Of a DNA stretch of 19,747 bases, positions 1-8,900 are shown piece after piece. The stretch's first letter is position 1. Every line of letters starts with the position of its first letter. The notes below the pieces were generated by a model. The model did not search any database. It saw nothing but the letters and a program-made list of their open reading frames with translations, and was not told where the DNA came from. Origin of the DNA: Bacteroidota bacterium (GTDB taxonomy: Bacteria > Bacteroidota > Bacteroidia > Bacteroidales > UBA1402); NCBI GenBank assembly GCA_030706285.1, contig JAUZOU010000016.1:1-19747 (forward strand). The letters run 5' to 3'. The translations under genes were made by a program, and so were the position numbers.

Positions 1-272
1 CTGCCATTCATGGCGTAAATATCAGAAAAATTAACGATGGCAGCCTTGTAGCCCAAGTGTTTCAAGGGGGTATACGTGAGGTCAAAATGAATGCCTTCCA
101 GTAACAGATCGCTGGTTACCAACACTTCCTTGTCTCCGTAATCCAGCACAGCTGCATCGTCTCCGACACCAACCTTGCTTGATTCGTTCGTCAGTTTAAA
201 GTGCTCGGTTAAATGCTTGATCAAACCGAATTCACCGAGTTCACTGATTTCTGTCCGTTTTTCTTGTGCCAT
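1..272 (-). CDS. thiL: Thiamine-monophosphate kinase, N-terminal part (3' end off the window)
   Basis: ThiL phosphorylates thiamine monophosphate to thiamine diphosphate with ATP in the cytoplasm, the last step of cofactor synthesis. Only about the first 90 residues are present; the gene runs off the left edge. Visible family signatures are the start ELGEFGLIKHL (residues 11-21), the Mg-ATP binding GVGDDAAVL (35-43), TSDLLLEGIHFD (53-64) and NFSDIYAMNG (81-90), all in the order expected for ThiL of the PurM/AIR-synthase-like superfamily. The ATG at 272 is one base past the stop codon of the purine nucleoside phosphorylase gene, so translation is probably coupled and this is the last visible gene of the sppA-lpxK-PNP-thiL operon. 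No broken frame was seen. The identification rests on recalled motifs. Confidence 0.93.
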   Translation of the reverse strand, partial: MAQEKRTEISELGEFGLIKHLTEHFKLTNESSKVGVGDDAAVLDYGDKEVLVTSDLLLEGIHFDLTYTPLKHLGYKAAIVNFSDIYAMNG

Positions 273-273
273 A

Positions 274-1086
274 TTACGATCGGTTAATGAGTTCACGCAT
301 GATTTGCGTCATTCTTGGTTGGGCAGCCAACGCAGCCTGTTGCACTTCTTCGTGAGTCACTTCCTTGATTTTACCTTCAAGTCCCAGGTCTGTAATGACG
401 GAGATAGCAAAGACTTCCATCCCCGCATGTCTGGCGACAATAACTTCCGGCACAGTAGACATGCCGACCGCATTACCACCGATCATCTTGAAATACTTGT
501 ATTCGGATGGCGTTTCATAGGTTGGGCCTGATGTTCCGACATAGACTCCTTGATGGACTTTAATATCAAGCTCTGCTGCGATCTGGACAGCCTTCTCTCT
601 CAGTCTGCGGGAGTAAGCGTCACTCATATCCGGAAACCTGGGGCCAAGTTCGTTGTTGTTTTTTCCACGCAACGGATGTTCAGGAAAACGATTGATGTGA
701 TCAGAAATGATCATCAGATCTCCGATCTCAAAATCTTCGTGCATACCGCCTGCCGCATTGGACAGAAATACGGTCTTGATGCCGATGGCTTTGAATACGC
801 GGATAGGGAAGGTGACCTGCTCCATGCTGTAACCTTCATAATAGTGGAACCGTCCCTGCATGGCTACGATATCCTTTTTGCCAAGTTGACCGAAGATCAG
901 TTTGCCGTTGTGGCCTTCGACGGTTGAGACAGGAAAATTTGGGATTTCAGCATAAGGGATTTCCTGTTTGCCGGTAATGTCATTTGCCAGTTCTCCTAAT
1001 CCGGTTCCGAGAACAATGGCTGTTTCAGGATGGTTGTACATCCGTTGTTTGAGCCATTCGGCGGTTTCTTTTATTAATTCGTACAT
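274..1086 (-). CDS. Purine nucleoside phosphorylase (trimeric PNP family)
   Basis: This enzyme cleaves purine nucleosides with phosphate to free base and ribose-1-phosphate (purine salvage, cytoplasm). I chose the ATG at 1086 (270 residues, the usual family size) over an in-frame ATG at 1122, because similarity to the family begins at MYELIKETAEWL. Motifs follow human PNP: VLGTGLG (25-31), H59, GRFHYYEGY (78-86), SNAAGGM (109-115), SGPTYET with E191 (186-192) and VGMSTVPEVIVARH (207-220), with M209 and S210 at the ribose/phosphate site. At the position of human Asn243, which selects 6-oxopurines, this protein has Asp233 (SVITD). The start lies inside the 3' end of lpxK (62-bp overlap, another frame), and the stop is one base before the thiL ATG. 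The fold and family are secure; the exact base preference is not. Confidence 0.93.
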   Translation of the reverse strand: MYELIKETAEWLKQRMYNHPETAIVLGTGLGELANDITGKQEIPYAEIPNFPVSTVEGHNGKLIFGQLGKKDIVAMQGRFHYYEGYSMEQVTFPIRVFKAIGIKTVFLSNAAGGMHEDFEIGDLMIISDHINRFPEHPLRGKNNNELGPRFPDMSDAYSRRLREKAVQIAAELDIKVHQGVYVGTSGPTYETPSEYKYFKMIGGNAVGMSTVPEVIVARHAGMEVFAISVITDLGLEGKIKEVTHEEVQQAALAAQPRMTQIMRELINRS

Positions 1087-2212
1087 AGTCCAGTATTTTT
1101 TTGTCAAAAATTGCCCCTTCATCTATAAATCGAATGGAGACGCCAGGGTAATAAATATGGTGAGAGAGTGTTTTAAACAATGGATTTTCCAACATGCGCA
1201 TACTGTCTTTTTCGGTGGTCAGAATGACCCCGCCCGATAACCGGATGCTTTCGAATTTGACTTGCAGGTTATGGATTTCTTTATTGCTGAATACATGATG
1301 GTCAGGGAACAGCAAGGCCTGTGCTTTTGGGCAGTACGACCTGACATAATCGATGAAGGGTTTCGGGGAAGCAATACCGGCTACGATCAAAACCGGAAGT
1401 TGGTTGTCCCTGATTTTTTCCATCGTTAAGGCGTCCATCTCAGATTCATTTTGAACCAGACTGCCTGTTTCACTGGTCTCAATCTCTGTGGCCAATGGTG
1501 TTGGAAATTCTGTTTCGAGCCGTTTGAGCGGGCTATATTCCATGGTCGTAAAGAAGAGTGTCTGATGAGTATAGATCTTGAACTTCATGGTGATGAGCCT
1601 TCTGTCTATTGGTTTCATGTCTTTCGGGCATTTGGTGAATACCAGTATGTGGGCTCTTTTAAACTGAGAGGCCGGTTCCCGCAAGTTGCCGACTGGCAAC
1701 AGATGGTCTTCGTTAATTAACCTGTTGTAGTCAATCAGCAGGATAGAAATACCTGGCTGAACGTAACGATGTTGATAGGCATCGTCCAGTAACACAACAT
1801 CGACGGAGGGAGTCGTCGCCTTTTCGCATAAGTGTTTGATACCTTCACGTCTGTCTTCGTCAACGGCAACCGTAAGTTTAGGAAACTTATGTCTTAATTG
1901 AAGTGATTCGTCTCCAAGCTCTTTTAAACCTGATGTCTGATTAGCCAGATAAAATCCTTTGGTTTTTCTTTTATAGCCTCGACTGAGTATGGCAACCTGA
2001 TGCTCTTTTCCAAGCAAGCGGGCCAGGTATTCTGTCATGGGTGTTTTCCCTGTACCACCTACAGTAATATTACCGACGGATAGGACTGGTATATCGAAAC
2101 GTTCAGATGGTAATATTTCCAGGTTGAAAAGGATGTTCCGGATCCAAACGCCAATGCCATAGCAAGCTGAAAATGGCAGCAATAGCCAGCGAAAATGAGA
2201 ATTTGCAGTCAT
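1025..2212 (-). CDS. lpxK: Tetraacyldisaccharide 4'-kinase
   Basis: LpxK transfers phosphate from ATP to the 4' position of the lipid A disaccharide, the sixth step of the Raetz pathway, at the inner face of the inner membrane. The 395-residue product has a hydrophobic N-terminal stretch (residues about 7-30, membrane association), a Walker A loop SVGNITVGGTGKT (45-57), SRGYKRK (77-83), GDESLQL (100-106), DEDRREG (118-124) and the catalytic-site DDAYQHR (143-149), all typical of the family. It is slightly long; the last roughly 20 residues are encoded where the phosphorylase gene already begins. It starts 42 bp after the sppA stop, in the same operon. Presence of LpxK indicates a Gram-negative outer membrane with lipid A. 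Confidence 0.96.
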   Translation of the reverse strand: MTANSHFRWLLLPFSACYGIGVWIRNILFNLEILPSERFDIPVLSVGNITVGGTGKTPMTEYLARLLGKEHQVAILSRGYKRKTKGFYLANQTSGLKELGDESLQLRHKFPKLTVAVDEDRREGIKHLCEKATTPSVDVVLLDDAYQHRYVQPGISILLIDYNRLINEDHLLPVGNLREPASQFKRAHILVFTKCPKDMKPIDRRLITMKFKIYTHQTLFFTTMEYSPLKRLETEFPTPLATEIETSETGSLVQNESEMDALTMEKIRDNQLPVLIVAGIASPKPFIDYVRSYCPKAQALLFPDHHVFSNKEIHNLQVKFESIRLSGGVILTTEKDSMRMLENPLFKTLSHHIYYPGVSIRFIDEGAIFDKKILDYVRINKRNRRMAQTTDVQPS

Positions 2213-2254
2213 AATGCGATCTATTTTCCTTTCTTTTTTAATAATTTCAAGGAC

Positions 2255-4012
2255 TTATTTAATGTCGATTTTATCCATTCTGGCCAGGATTCCGGTCTGA
2301 ATAGCTGACGCTTTCAATTTTACGAGTGGCGCATAGTCAGAACCGAGGAATGACAAGGCAATACGCATACGGGTCTGATCAGTGAACTGTTTAATGAATT
2401 CAGTGAGGTAATTTTCCTTTTCAGGATAATACACCATTTTATAGTCGGTAGTCTTGCCAAGTTTGGCAGCAACCTGAATAGCGCGGTCAATGCCACCGAT
2501 TTCATCGGCAAGTCCCAACTCTACCGCCCTTTTACCTGTCCAGACACGTCCTTCGGCAATTTTCATGATGTCTTCAGCCTTCATGTGACGGCCATTCGAA
2601 CAGCGATGCACAAACAATGCATACGTATGTTCGACGTAACGTTGAATTTTTTGTTTTTCAATAGTGGTCATCGGCCGGCTGATATTTCCAATGTCTGCCA
2701 GATCGTTGGTTTTGACCACATCGAAGTCAAGGCCGACTTTTTCGGTGAGCTTGTCCACGTTGAAGAATGTGCCGAACACACCGATTGAACCTGTCAGTGT
2801 ATTGGGAGAGGCAATGATTTTGTTGGCATTGCAAGAGATGTAATAACCGCCCGAAGCCGCATAATCACCCATTGAAACAACAATTGGTTTTTTCGCTTTC
2901 AGATCAGCCAATGCCTTCCAAATCTGCTCTGATGCATAAGCGCTTCCTCCAGGAGAATTAACTCTGAAAACAACCGCTTTGATGTGATCGTCATCCTTGA
3001 TTTTATCAATTTGTTGCAGCAGATCATCCTGAACGATGCCTTCCGTTCCTTTATCATAGATTTCACCGTCGGCGTAAAGTACGGCTACTTTGTCCTTGAT
3101 GTATTTGGCTTTTTTCTCAGGAGCACTTAGCAACTCATCCACGGAGACTTCATTCAAGTCTTTGACTTTCTTCACTCCGTTTTTGGCTGCCAGAAAATCT
3201 TTTACCTGCGATTCGTACAGAATACTATCCACCAGGTTGTTAGTAAGTAGTTCCTTGGTAGGTTGGAATAATTGGTTCTGATCGGCCAGTTGGTTCAGCC
3301 GTTCAACGGTGATGTTGCGGGAAGCGGAAATCTTATCCAGCAGGTGCCCCCAGATGCCATTCAGATAATCTGTGGTTTGAAGGCGGTTGGCAGGACTCAT
3401 CTTGGTGTTTATGAATGGTTCGACAGCCGATTTGAAGGTGCCTACCCTGAATACTTCTACCTGAATGCCGATCTTTTTCAACGCTTCTGAATAAAAGACC
3501 GGAGTGGCAGCCAGCCCGCAAAAGTTCAGCATTCCTTCAGGATTGATAAATACTTTGTCTGCCACCGAACACAGGAAATATTCACGTTGATCATAGGTAT
3601 CTCCGTAAGCAATGACATATTTACCGGATTTTTTAAAATCGGCGAGTGCATCCCGGATTTCTTCGACGGTAGCAAATCCTGCATTCAGGTTGCCTGCCTC
3701 TAGGTAGATGCCTTTGATTTTATCTTCCGTTTTAGCTTTCCTGATCGCTGCGAGTATATCATCCAACCCTTGATGATCGGTTTTTGTACTGACCGGGGCT
3801 CCAGGGATGTTTAAATTGAATGGATTTTCCACGGACTGTTCGGAGATTGTTCCGTCCAATGTTAATTTCAAGACACTGCTTTCTTTCAGGTCGTACTGCT
3901 TGTCGGAGCTCAGGCTGGCGCTGGCGATGGAAAACAGAATGATGAAACATAACAGCCCTGTGAACAAGAGGCCGACAACGGTAGCGAGTGTGATCTTAAG
4001 GAATTGTTTCAT
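2255..4012 (-). CDS. sppA: Signal peptide peptidase SppA, 67-kDa (two-domain) type
   Basis: SppA is a membrane-anchored serine protease that degrades signal peptides left after protein secretion. The 585-residue product has one N-terminal transmembrane segment (about 8-30) followed by two tandem crotonase-like S49 domains, the long E. coli-type architecture. The catalytic lysine is K194 in FRVGTFKSAVEPF, in the first domain, and the nucleophile is S387 in YAASGGYY, in the second; a lysine from one half and a serine from the other is the known SppA dyad. Other expected motifs are RVNSPGGSAYASE (350-362) and ASPNTLTGSIGVFG (401-414). It is the first gene of the leftward operon, with a promoter candidate upstream. 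No defects were seen. Confidence 0.96.
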   Translation of the reverse strand: MKQFLKITLATVVGLLFTGLLCFIILFSIASASLSSDKQYDLKESSVLKLTLDGTISEQSVENPFNLNIPGAPVSTKTDHQGLDDILAAIRKAKTEDKIKGIYLEAGNLNAGFATVEEIRDALADFKKSGKYVIAYGDTYDQREYFLCSVADKVFINPEGMLNFCGLAATPVFYSEALKKIGIQVEVFRVGTFKSAVEPFINTKMSPANRLQTTDYLNGIWGHLLDKISASRNITVERLNQLADQNQLFQPTKELLTNNLVDSILYESQVKDFLAAKNGVKKVKDLNEVSVDELLSAPEKKAKYIKDKVAVLYADGEIYDKGTEGIVQDDLLQQIDKIKDDDHIKAVVFRVNSPGGSAYASEQIWKALADLKAKKPIVVSMGDYAASGGYYISCNANKIIASPNTLTGSIGVFGTFFNVDKLTEKVGLDFDVVKTNDLADIGNISRPMTTIEKQKIQRYVEHTYALFVHRCSNGRHMKAEDIMKIAEGRVWTGKRAVELGLADEIGGIDRAIQVAAKLGKTTDYKMVYYPEKENYLTEFIKQFTDQTRMRIALSFLGSDYAPLVKLKASAIQTGILARMDKIDIK

Positions 4013-4444
4013 GTTGTGATGGGTTTGAATCTAATCGCTGACTGGTAATATACGTTTGTGTCAACTACCATTTGACTGTTTTTTACAGCATACAAATATG
4101 GGTTAAATATCCGGAATGAACAAAAAAAAAGGAAGTGCCCTCAGTGTTAACAAATAGCTGTTTTATGTGGCTCATTTTGTAACAAGAATGGCGTGTCGTT
4201 TTTTTTGTAAGCGCTATTTAATCAAAGTATTGATGGCTATTTATGTATAAATGCTTTCAATATAAAAGGCCATACTACATAGGCGTGAATTTCAGGCACC
4301 TGATCTGACCGGCTGTTTGGTGAAATGGAAGGTTAGAAAAACGAATAGTCTATGATTGATTACGAATTCAGCCCTTTTTCTTTGGCTTTTTTTGGGGAAA
4401 CAATGTATAAAATCGTACTTCTATAAACACTCATTCATTCAAAT
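4013..4444. other. Divergent intergenic region, no gene seen
   Basis: These 432 bp separate the leftward sppA operon from the rightward GH28-like gene. They hold the sppA promoter candidate and an A/T-rich remainder. On the plus strand TTTG at 4381-4384, a 21-bp spacer and TATAAAAT at 4406-4413 is a weak promoter-like arrangement 31 bp before the GH28-like ATG, with a poor -7 match. A sequence TTGTAAC at 4177-4183 resembles the first block upstream of the two sigma genes, but the rest of that block is not conserved here. No small coding frame with convincing features was found. An HTCS operator would be expected somewhere before 4445, but I could not identify repeats that mark it. Confidence 0.6.
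4093..4124 (-). promoter_or_regulatory. Candidate sigma-AB promoter of the sppA operon
   Basis: Read on the minus strand, TTTG (complement of 4121-4124), a 20-bp spacer, and CATATTTG (complement of 4093-4100) match the Bacteroidota consensus TTTG at -33 and TAnnTTTG at -7, with one mismatch in the first base of the -7 box. The spacing is in the accepted range. It would give a leader of about 75-80 bases before the sppA ATG at 4012. The orientation and the lack of other genes upstream support it. It is only a motif match. Confidence 0.5.
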
Positions 4445-5842
4445 ATGAAACATACGCTCCTGTTACTTTTCTGCCTATTTTCCTTTATGACAGCCACTTC
4501 ATCGGAGTTGACAATTTACCCGGTAACCAAGGACATCATTTATACCAGTCATAACGATGATTATACAGTCAAAGTGCGTGTTCCGGGAGGAAAATGGCAG
4601 GATTTGTTTGAATACAATGTCCGTGTTGATATGGACGCTCCTCAGCAGGCATCGATGGTTCAGTTCGATTTCTCGGGACAGGTAGAGGTGATGATCAAAA
4701 AGAATAACGGGTTGATTCAAAAAGTGGATGTTCGCCCGTTGATTACGAAAATGGAACCCATTATAAAGGGTAACGTGTTGTTTCTTACATTGAACAAACC
4801 ACAGAAACTATCCATTGAATTCAATGGAGACCGTTTGCATAACCTACATCTATTTGCCAATGAACCCGAAAAGGAAGTGCCGTTGGAGGGCGATTCCAAT
4901 GTGATCTTTTTTGGTCCGGGCATTCACAAACCTGACGATTTGCCAGGTATTCAATTCAACATCCCATCCAATAAAACCGTTTATCTGGCTCCGGGTGCGA
5001 TTTTAAAGGGCAAGTTGGTGGTGGATAAGGCTGAGAATGTTCGTATTATTGGCCGTGGAATCATTGATCAGGCTCAACGTGGTATTGAAGTGACCCATTC
5101 AAAGAATGTGCTGATAGAAGGCATTACGGTAGTCAATCCGGATCATTATACGGTTTATGGAGGAGAGAGTCAGGGACTGACTATTCGCAACTTGAAGTCA
5201 TTCAGCTGCAAAGGTTGGAGTGATGGCATAGACCTGATGTCTTGTAAGGACGTCTTGATTGAAGATGTTTTTTTGCGGAATTCGGACGATTGCATTGCCA
5301 TTTACGGACATCGGTGGGACTACTATGGCGATGCCCGGAACATTACTGTAAAAAACTCTATTTTGTGGGCTGATGTGGCGCATCCGATCAACATTGGACT
5401 TCATGGTAATACAGAAGGTAAAAATGAAGTGATCGAAAATCTGAATTTCAAGAATATTGACATCTTGGAGCATGATGAGGATGATCCAGAATATCAGGGT
5501 TGTATGTCAATTTGTGCCGGTGACAAGAATCTAGTCAGGAATGTAACGTTTGAAAATATTCGGGTGGAATCGATTCAGGAGGGACAGTTGATTCATCTAA
5601 AAGTGGTGTACAATTCCAAATATAGTGCTGCACCCGGAAAGGGCATTGAAAATATCCAGTTTAAGAATATTTATTATCAGGGATATGGTGAAAATCCATC
5701 GTTGATTGAGGGGTATGATTCTAAATGCATTGTTCAGAACATCGGTTTTGACAATATAGTGATCAATGGTGTCCGAGCCCGTTCGCTCACCGAAGCCGGA
5801 ATTGTCGAACGAGATGGAGTGAGGGACATTCACTTCAAATAG
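4445..5842 (+). CDS. Secreted GH28-like (polygalacturonase-related) beta-helix glycoside hydrolase
   Basis: The 465-residue product starts with a signal peptide (about 1-20, hydrophobic LLLLFCLFSF). An N-terminal beta-sandwich-like domain (about 21-150) is followed by a right-handed parallel beta-helix (about 155-460) with repeated NVRIIG / NITVKNS / NLNFKNIDI coils. Candidate catalytic acids are D260 and D263 in WSDGID and D281/D282 in NSDDCIAIYG, matching the NTD and DD motifs of GH28. The two remaining GH28 signatures are altered: LHG (319-321) in place of GHG and HLK (384-386) in place of RIK. The N-terminal domain also recalls GH49, of the same clan GH-N. A pectin-like substrate is possible but not proven. 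It lies 114 bp before the HTCS gene, in the same direction, and is probably one of its targets. Confidence 0.8.
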   Translation: MKHTLLLLFCLFSFMTATSSELTIYPVTKDIIYTSHNDDYTVKVRVPGGKWQDLFEYNVRVDMDAPQQASMVQFDFSGQVEVMIKKNNGLIQKVDVRPLITKMEPIIKGNVLFLTLNKPQKLSIEFNGDRLHNLHLFANEPEKEVPLEGDSNVIFFGPGIHKPDDLPGIQFNIPSNKTVYLAPGAILKGKLVVDKAENVRIIGRGIIDQAQRGIEVTHSKNVLIEGITVVNPDHYTVYGGESQGLTIRNLKSFSCKGWSDGIDLMSCKDVLIEDVFLRNSDDCIAIYGHRWDYYGDARNITVKNSILWADVAHPINIGLHGNTEGKNEVIENLNFKNIDILEHDEDDPEYQGCMSICAGDKNLVRNVTFENIRVESIQEGQLIHLKVVYNSKYSAAPGKGIENIQFKNIYYQGYGENPSLIEGYDSKCIVQNIGFDNIVINGVRARSLTEAGIVERDGVRDIHFK

Positions 5843-5843
5843 A

Positions 5844-5859
5844 ATGCCGGAATCGGCAT
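5844..5859 (+). terminator. Short hairpin directly after the GH28-like gene
   Basis: ATGCCG (5844-5849), a four-base loop GAAT and CGGCAT (5854-5859) form a perfect 6-bp stem two bases after the stop codon of the GH28-like gene. No strong T run follows, so it may be a weak terminator or an RNA-stabilising 3' hairpin that separates expression of this gene from the downstream regulator. Confidence 0.35.
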
Positions 5860-5956
5860 CTTCCCTGACGTTCAGTTTGCTTGTCGTTGCGGAAGAATGT
5901 TTTTATCTTTATAGTTCGTCATATAAAAATACGTCTGACCTAAATGCATTTTTGGG

Positions 5957-8900
5957 ATGAACATGAAACCTTTACTTTTGCTGTTACTGGCTGTGTTAAT
6001 GGATGCGGTAAATCTGTATTCACGTAATGAGATATATTTCAGGCATATAGACAGTAATGACGGACTCTCGGACAATCAAGTCAGAGGCATTTTTTCAGCC
6101 CCGGACGGACGTATTATGGTACGGACCGTTGGGATGATTAATTTCTATGATGCCACAACCTTCAAATACAGCCTTTTCAATGCTGAATGCACCTATAAAT
6201 GGAACTACAAAGGTTTTGAGGTGGAATACATGGATCAGGAAGGCCGGATTTGGATGAAGGAAAATGGTCAGTTATTGCTGTTCGACTTAAAAACGAATAA
6301 GTTTGTTTATACAATTTCGGAAACCCTGGCTAAATATGGCATTAAAGGCATACTCGAAGATGTTTTTCTGGATAAGGATAAGAATTACTGGTTTCTGACG
6401 CAAGATAAGAAACTGTATTATTGTCAATCAAATGCTGAACATACCAGACGGATAGCTTATACGACCGAGAGGGATGAACGCTTTGAACAGATTTTATGTC
6501 TGACCCAGTCGGGCCCCTATGTTTATTTTCTTTTTAAGAGTGGATGGATCAGGGTTTTTGATACCAAAAATAGTCGATTTGTCAAGGATATCGGTTTTTT
6601 AGCACATAAAGTGACAGCAGAAACGTCCCGCTTTATGATGAAAGCCGATGCGGCGGGAAATCTATGGGTGATGTTCAATGGCATGAGCGGAGGACTTTTC
6701 AAATTCAATCCCTCTTCTTCTGATTGGCAAATCCTATTGCCTTCTGGCGATTTCTATACCTCATTTGACATTGATTTTCAAGGGACAGCATGGGTAGGAA
6801 CCCGCAATGGCTTATGGCTGATTGAACCAAAAAGAACGCCAGTCAAGATCGGCTCATTCAAATTGATTGAAGGTGGAAATCTGACCAACGATATAAACTC
6901 CGTTTTTGCCGACCAACAAGGTGGAATTTGGTTGGGTATGTTCAATCAAGGTATTTTGTATTATCATCCCAGTATCCTGAAATTCCGGCAATACAATAAA
7001 AAGGTACTTGGTAGTTCCTTCATGCTGGAGGAAGGAGTCCGTTGCCTTTTGGAAAATGCGTCCGGCACTATTCTGGTGGGCACGACACGAGGGTTGTTGG
7101 AGTTTAATCCGGTTACAGAACAGATAGCTGTTTACTCCCCCTATTTGAGAACGGCGTTTTGTTTACAATTGATACGGGACAAAGCCGGCAGATTATGGGT
7201 TTCGACACTCAATGATGGATTATTCTGCCTGGATGGGAAGAAGGTTCGGAATTACCGAGCAGGTCAGGTGTCAGATGGCATTCCCGATAACAATGTGCGT
7301 GCCTTTTATGAAAACGCGGATGGAGCTTTTTTTATAAGTACGATGTCTGGAGGCTTTGGGCAGTTTTATCCTGAAACAGGCCGGTTTCAATCGTTGAAGA
7401 AACGGTTTCCTGCGATCAATCAAATACGATTAATCACCCATATCGTTCCCTTTCGGGGTGATCAAATGTTGGTCGCCGGACAGAACGGGCTTTTTGTCTA
7501 TTATCCTAAGACCGGTGGAATACATTTCCCATCAACAGGCACTTCGGACCGTCTCTTTAGACACAGCAACCATAAATACAACAGTATTTTTAAGGATAGC
7601 CGGGGATACATTTGGTTTGGCACTCAGGTTGGCTTGAACGTTTGGTGTCCGACGAATCAAAAGCTATATAGTTTCTATATGGAACAAGGGCTTTCCAACA
7701 ACAGCATACAAACGGTACTGGAAGATAAGAATCATGATATCTGGGTTTCCACCTCCAATGGCATCACGCGCATCAAGATAAGAATGAAGGATAAACAACC
7801 GAATTTTTCATTCGTTAATTTCAACCAACAGGATGGATTGATTGAAGGTGAATTCTATGAACGGTCGGCGTTGCTCACGAAGAATGGCACTCTGTACTTC
7901 GGCGGGGTCAACGGTTTCAATAGTGTGGATCCGAACCACATCTCGTTTGGAGTGGACAAATTGGTGCCTATTTTTGTGAAACTGAAACTATTCAATACTG
8001 AAATATCTGGAAATGAGACGTATGATAACAAGGCCATTCTGGATCAGTCCATCACGAAAACGAAGAAGCTGACCCTGGCTTACAATCAAAATTTCATTAC
8101 ACTGGAATTCTCTGCGCTGAACTTCATCAATCCCACACAGACATATTATCGATATAAGTTGGAAGGGTTGGACAATGTTTGGACAGAACTTCAGGCAACG
8201 GATGGAACAGGTCGGGTGACCTATACAGGCTTACGGCCAGGCAAATACAGACTGAAAGTATTTGCCGCCAATAACAGCAAAAATTGGAGTCCCCATTTTG
8301 CGGAAATGGAAATAATCATTAAGGCACCATTTTGGGCAACAACTTTTGCCTATTTCGTTTATATCCTGTTGGGATTGACACTGATCTATATCTTTATTGA
8401 ATGGAGATTCAAGGAAAACAAGCGTAAGTTTATGCGCAAACAGGAGGAAGAGCGTAGGATGGAAAAGGAGAAGCTTGATCAGATGAAGTTCCGCTTTTTC
8501 ACCAATATAAGTCATGAATTCAGGACACCTCTGACGTTGATTTTGACGCCGTTGGATTCTATTCTGAAACGACTGACGGATGCAACACTCAAGAAACAAC
8601 TGACGACTGTTTACAAAAGTGCACAGGATTTGTTGGATTTGGTCAATCAACTGCTTGATTTCAGACGGCTGGAGATGAAAGGAGAAAAACTGAACCTTTC
8701 TTACTGCGATGTCATGGAATTTCTGGATACTATTTATTACTCTTTCAGGGATGCTGCTGCCGAAAAAGGTCTTGCATTCAATATCGAACACCATAAAGCC
8801 AACCTCTGCCTGTATGTTGACAAGGATAAGTTGCACAAGATCATGAACAATTTGCTTTCGAATGCCTTCAAGTTTACGCCCAAAGATGGAGTTGTAACCA

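Noticed and set aside
1087..1122. Upstream ATG (1122) for the purine nucleoside phosphorylase
   Set aside because: It would add 12 residues not seen in the family and extend the overlap with lpxK; the start at 1086 fits the family length.
4121..4130. Run of A (T on the minus strand) next to the sppA -33 element as a phase-variable tract
   Set aside because: The run lies outside the spacer between -33 and -7, so length changes would not alter promoter spacing, and the genes are housekeeping.
4177..4183. TTGTAAC upstream of the GH28-like gene as a third sigma-dependent promoter
   Set aside because: The CATCTGCAACC, CATCCC and AGGGTATTTTTG parts of the block are missing here, so a 7-base match alone is not convincing.
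8231..8836. 201-codon open frame antisense to the kinase part of the HTCS gene
   Set aside because: Its product has no recognisable motif, and the plus-strand frame encodes intact kinase boxes; it is a shadow frame.
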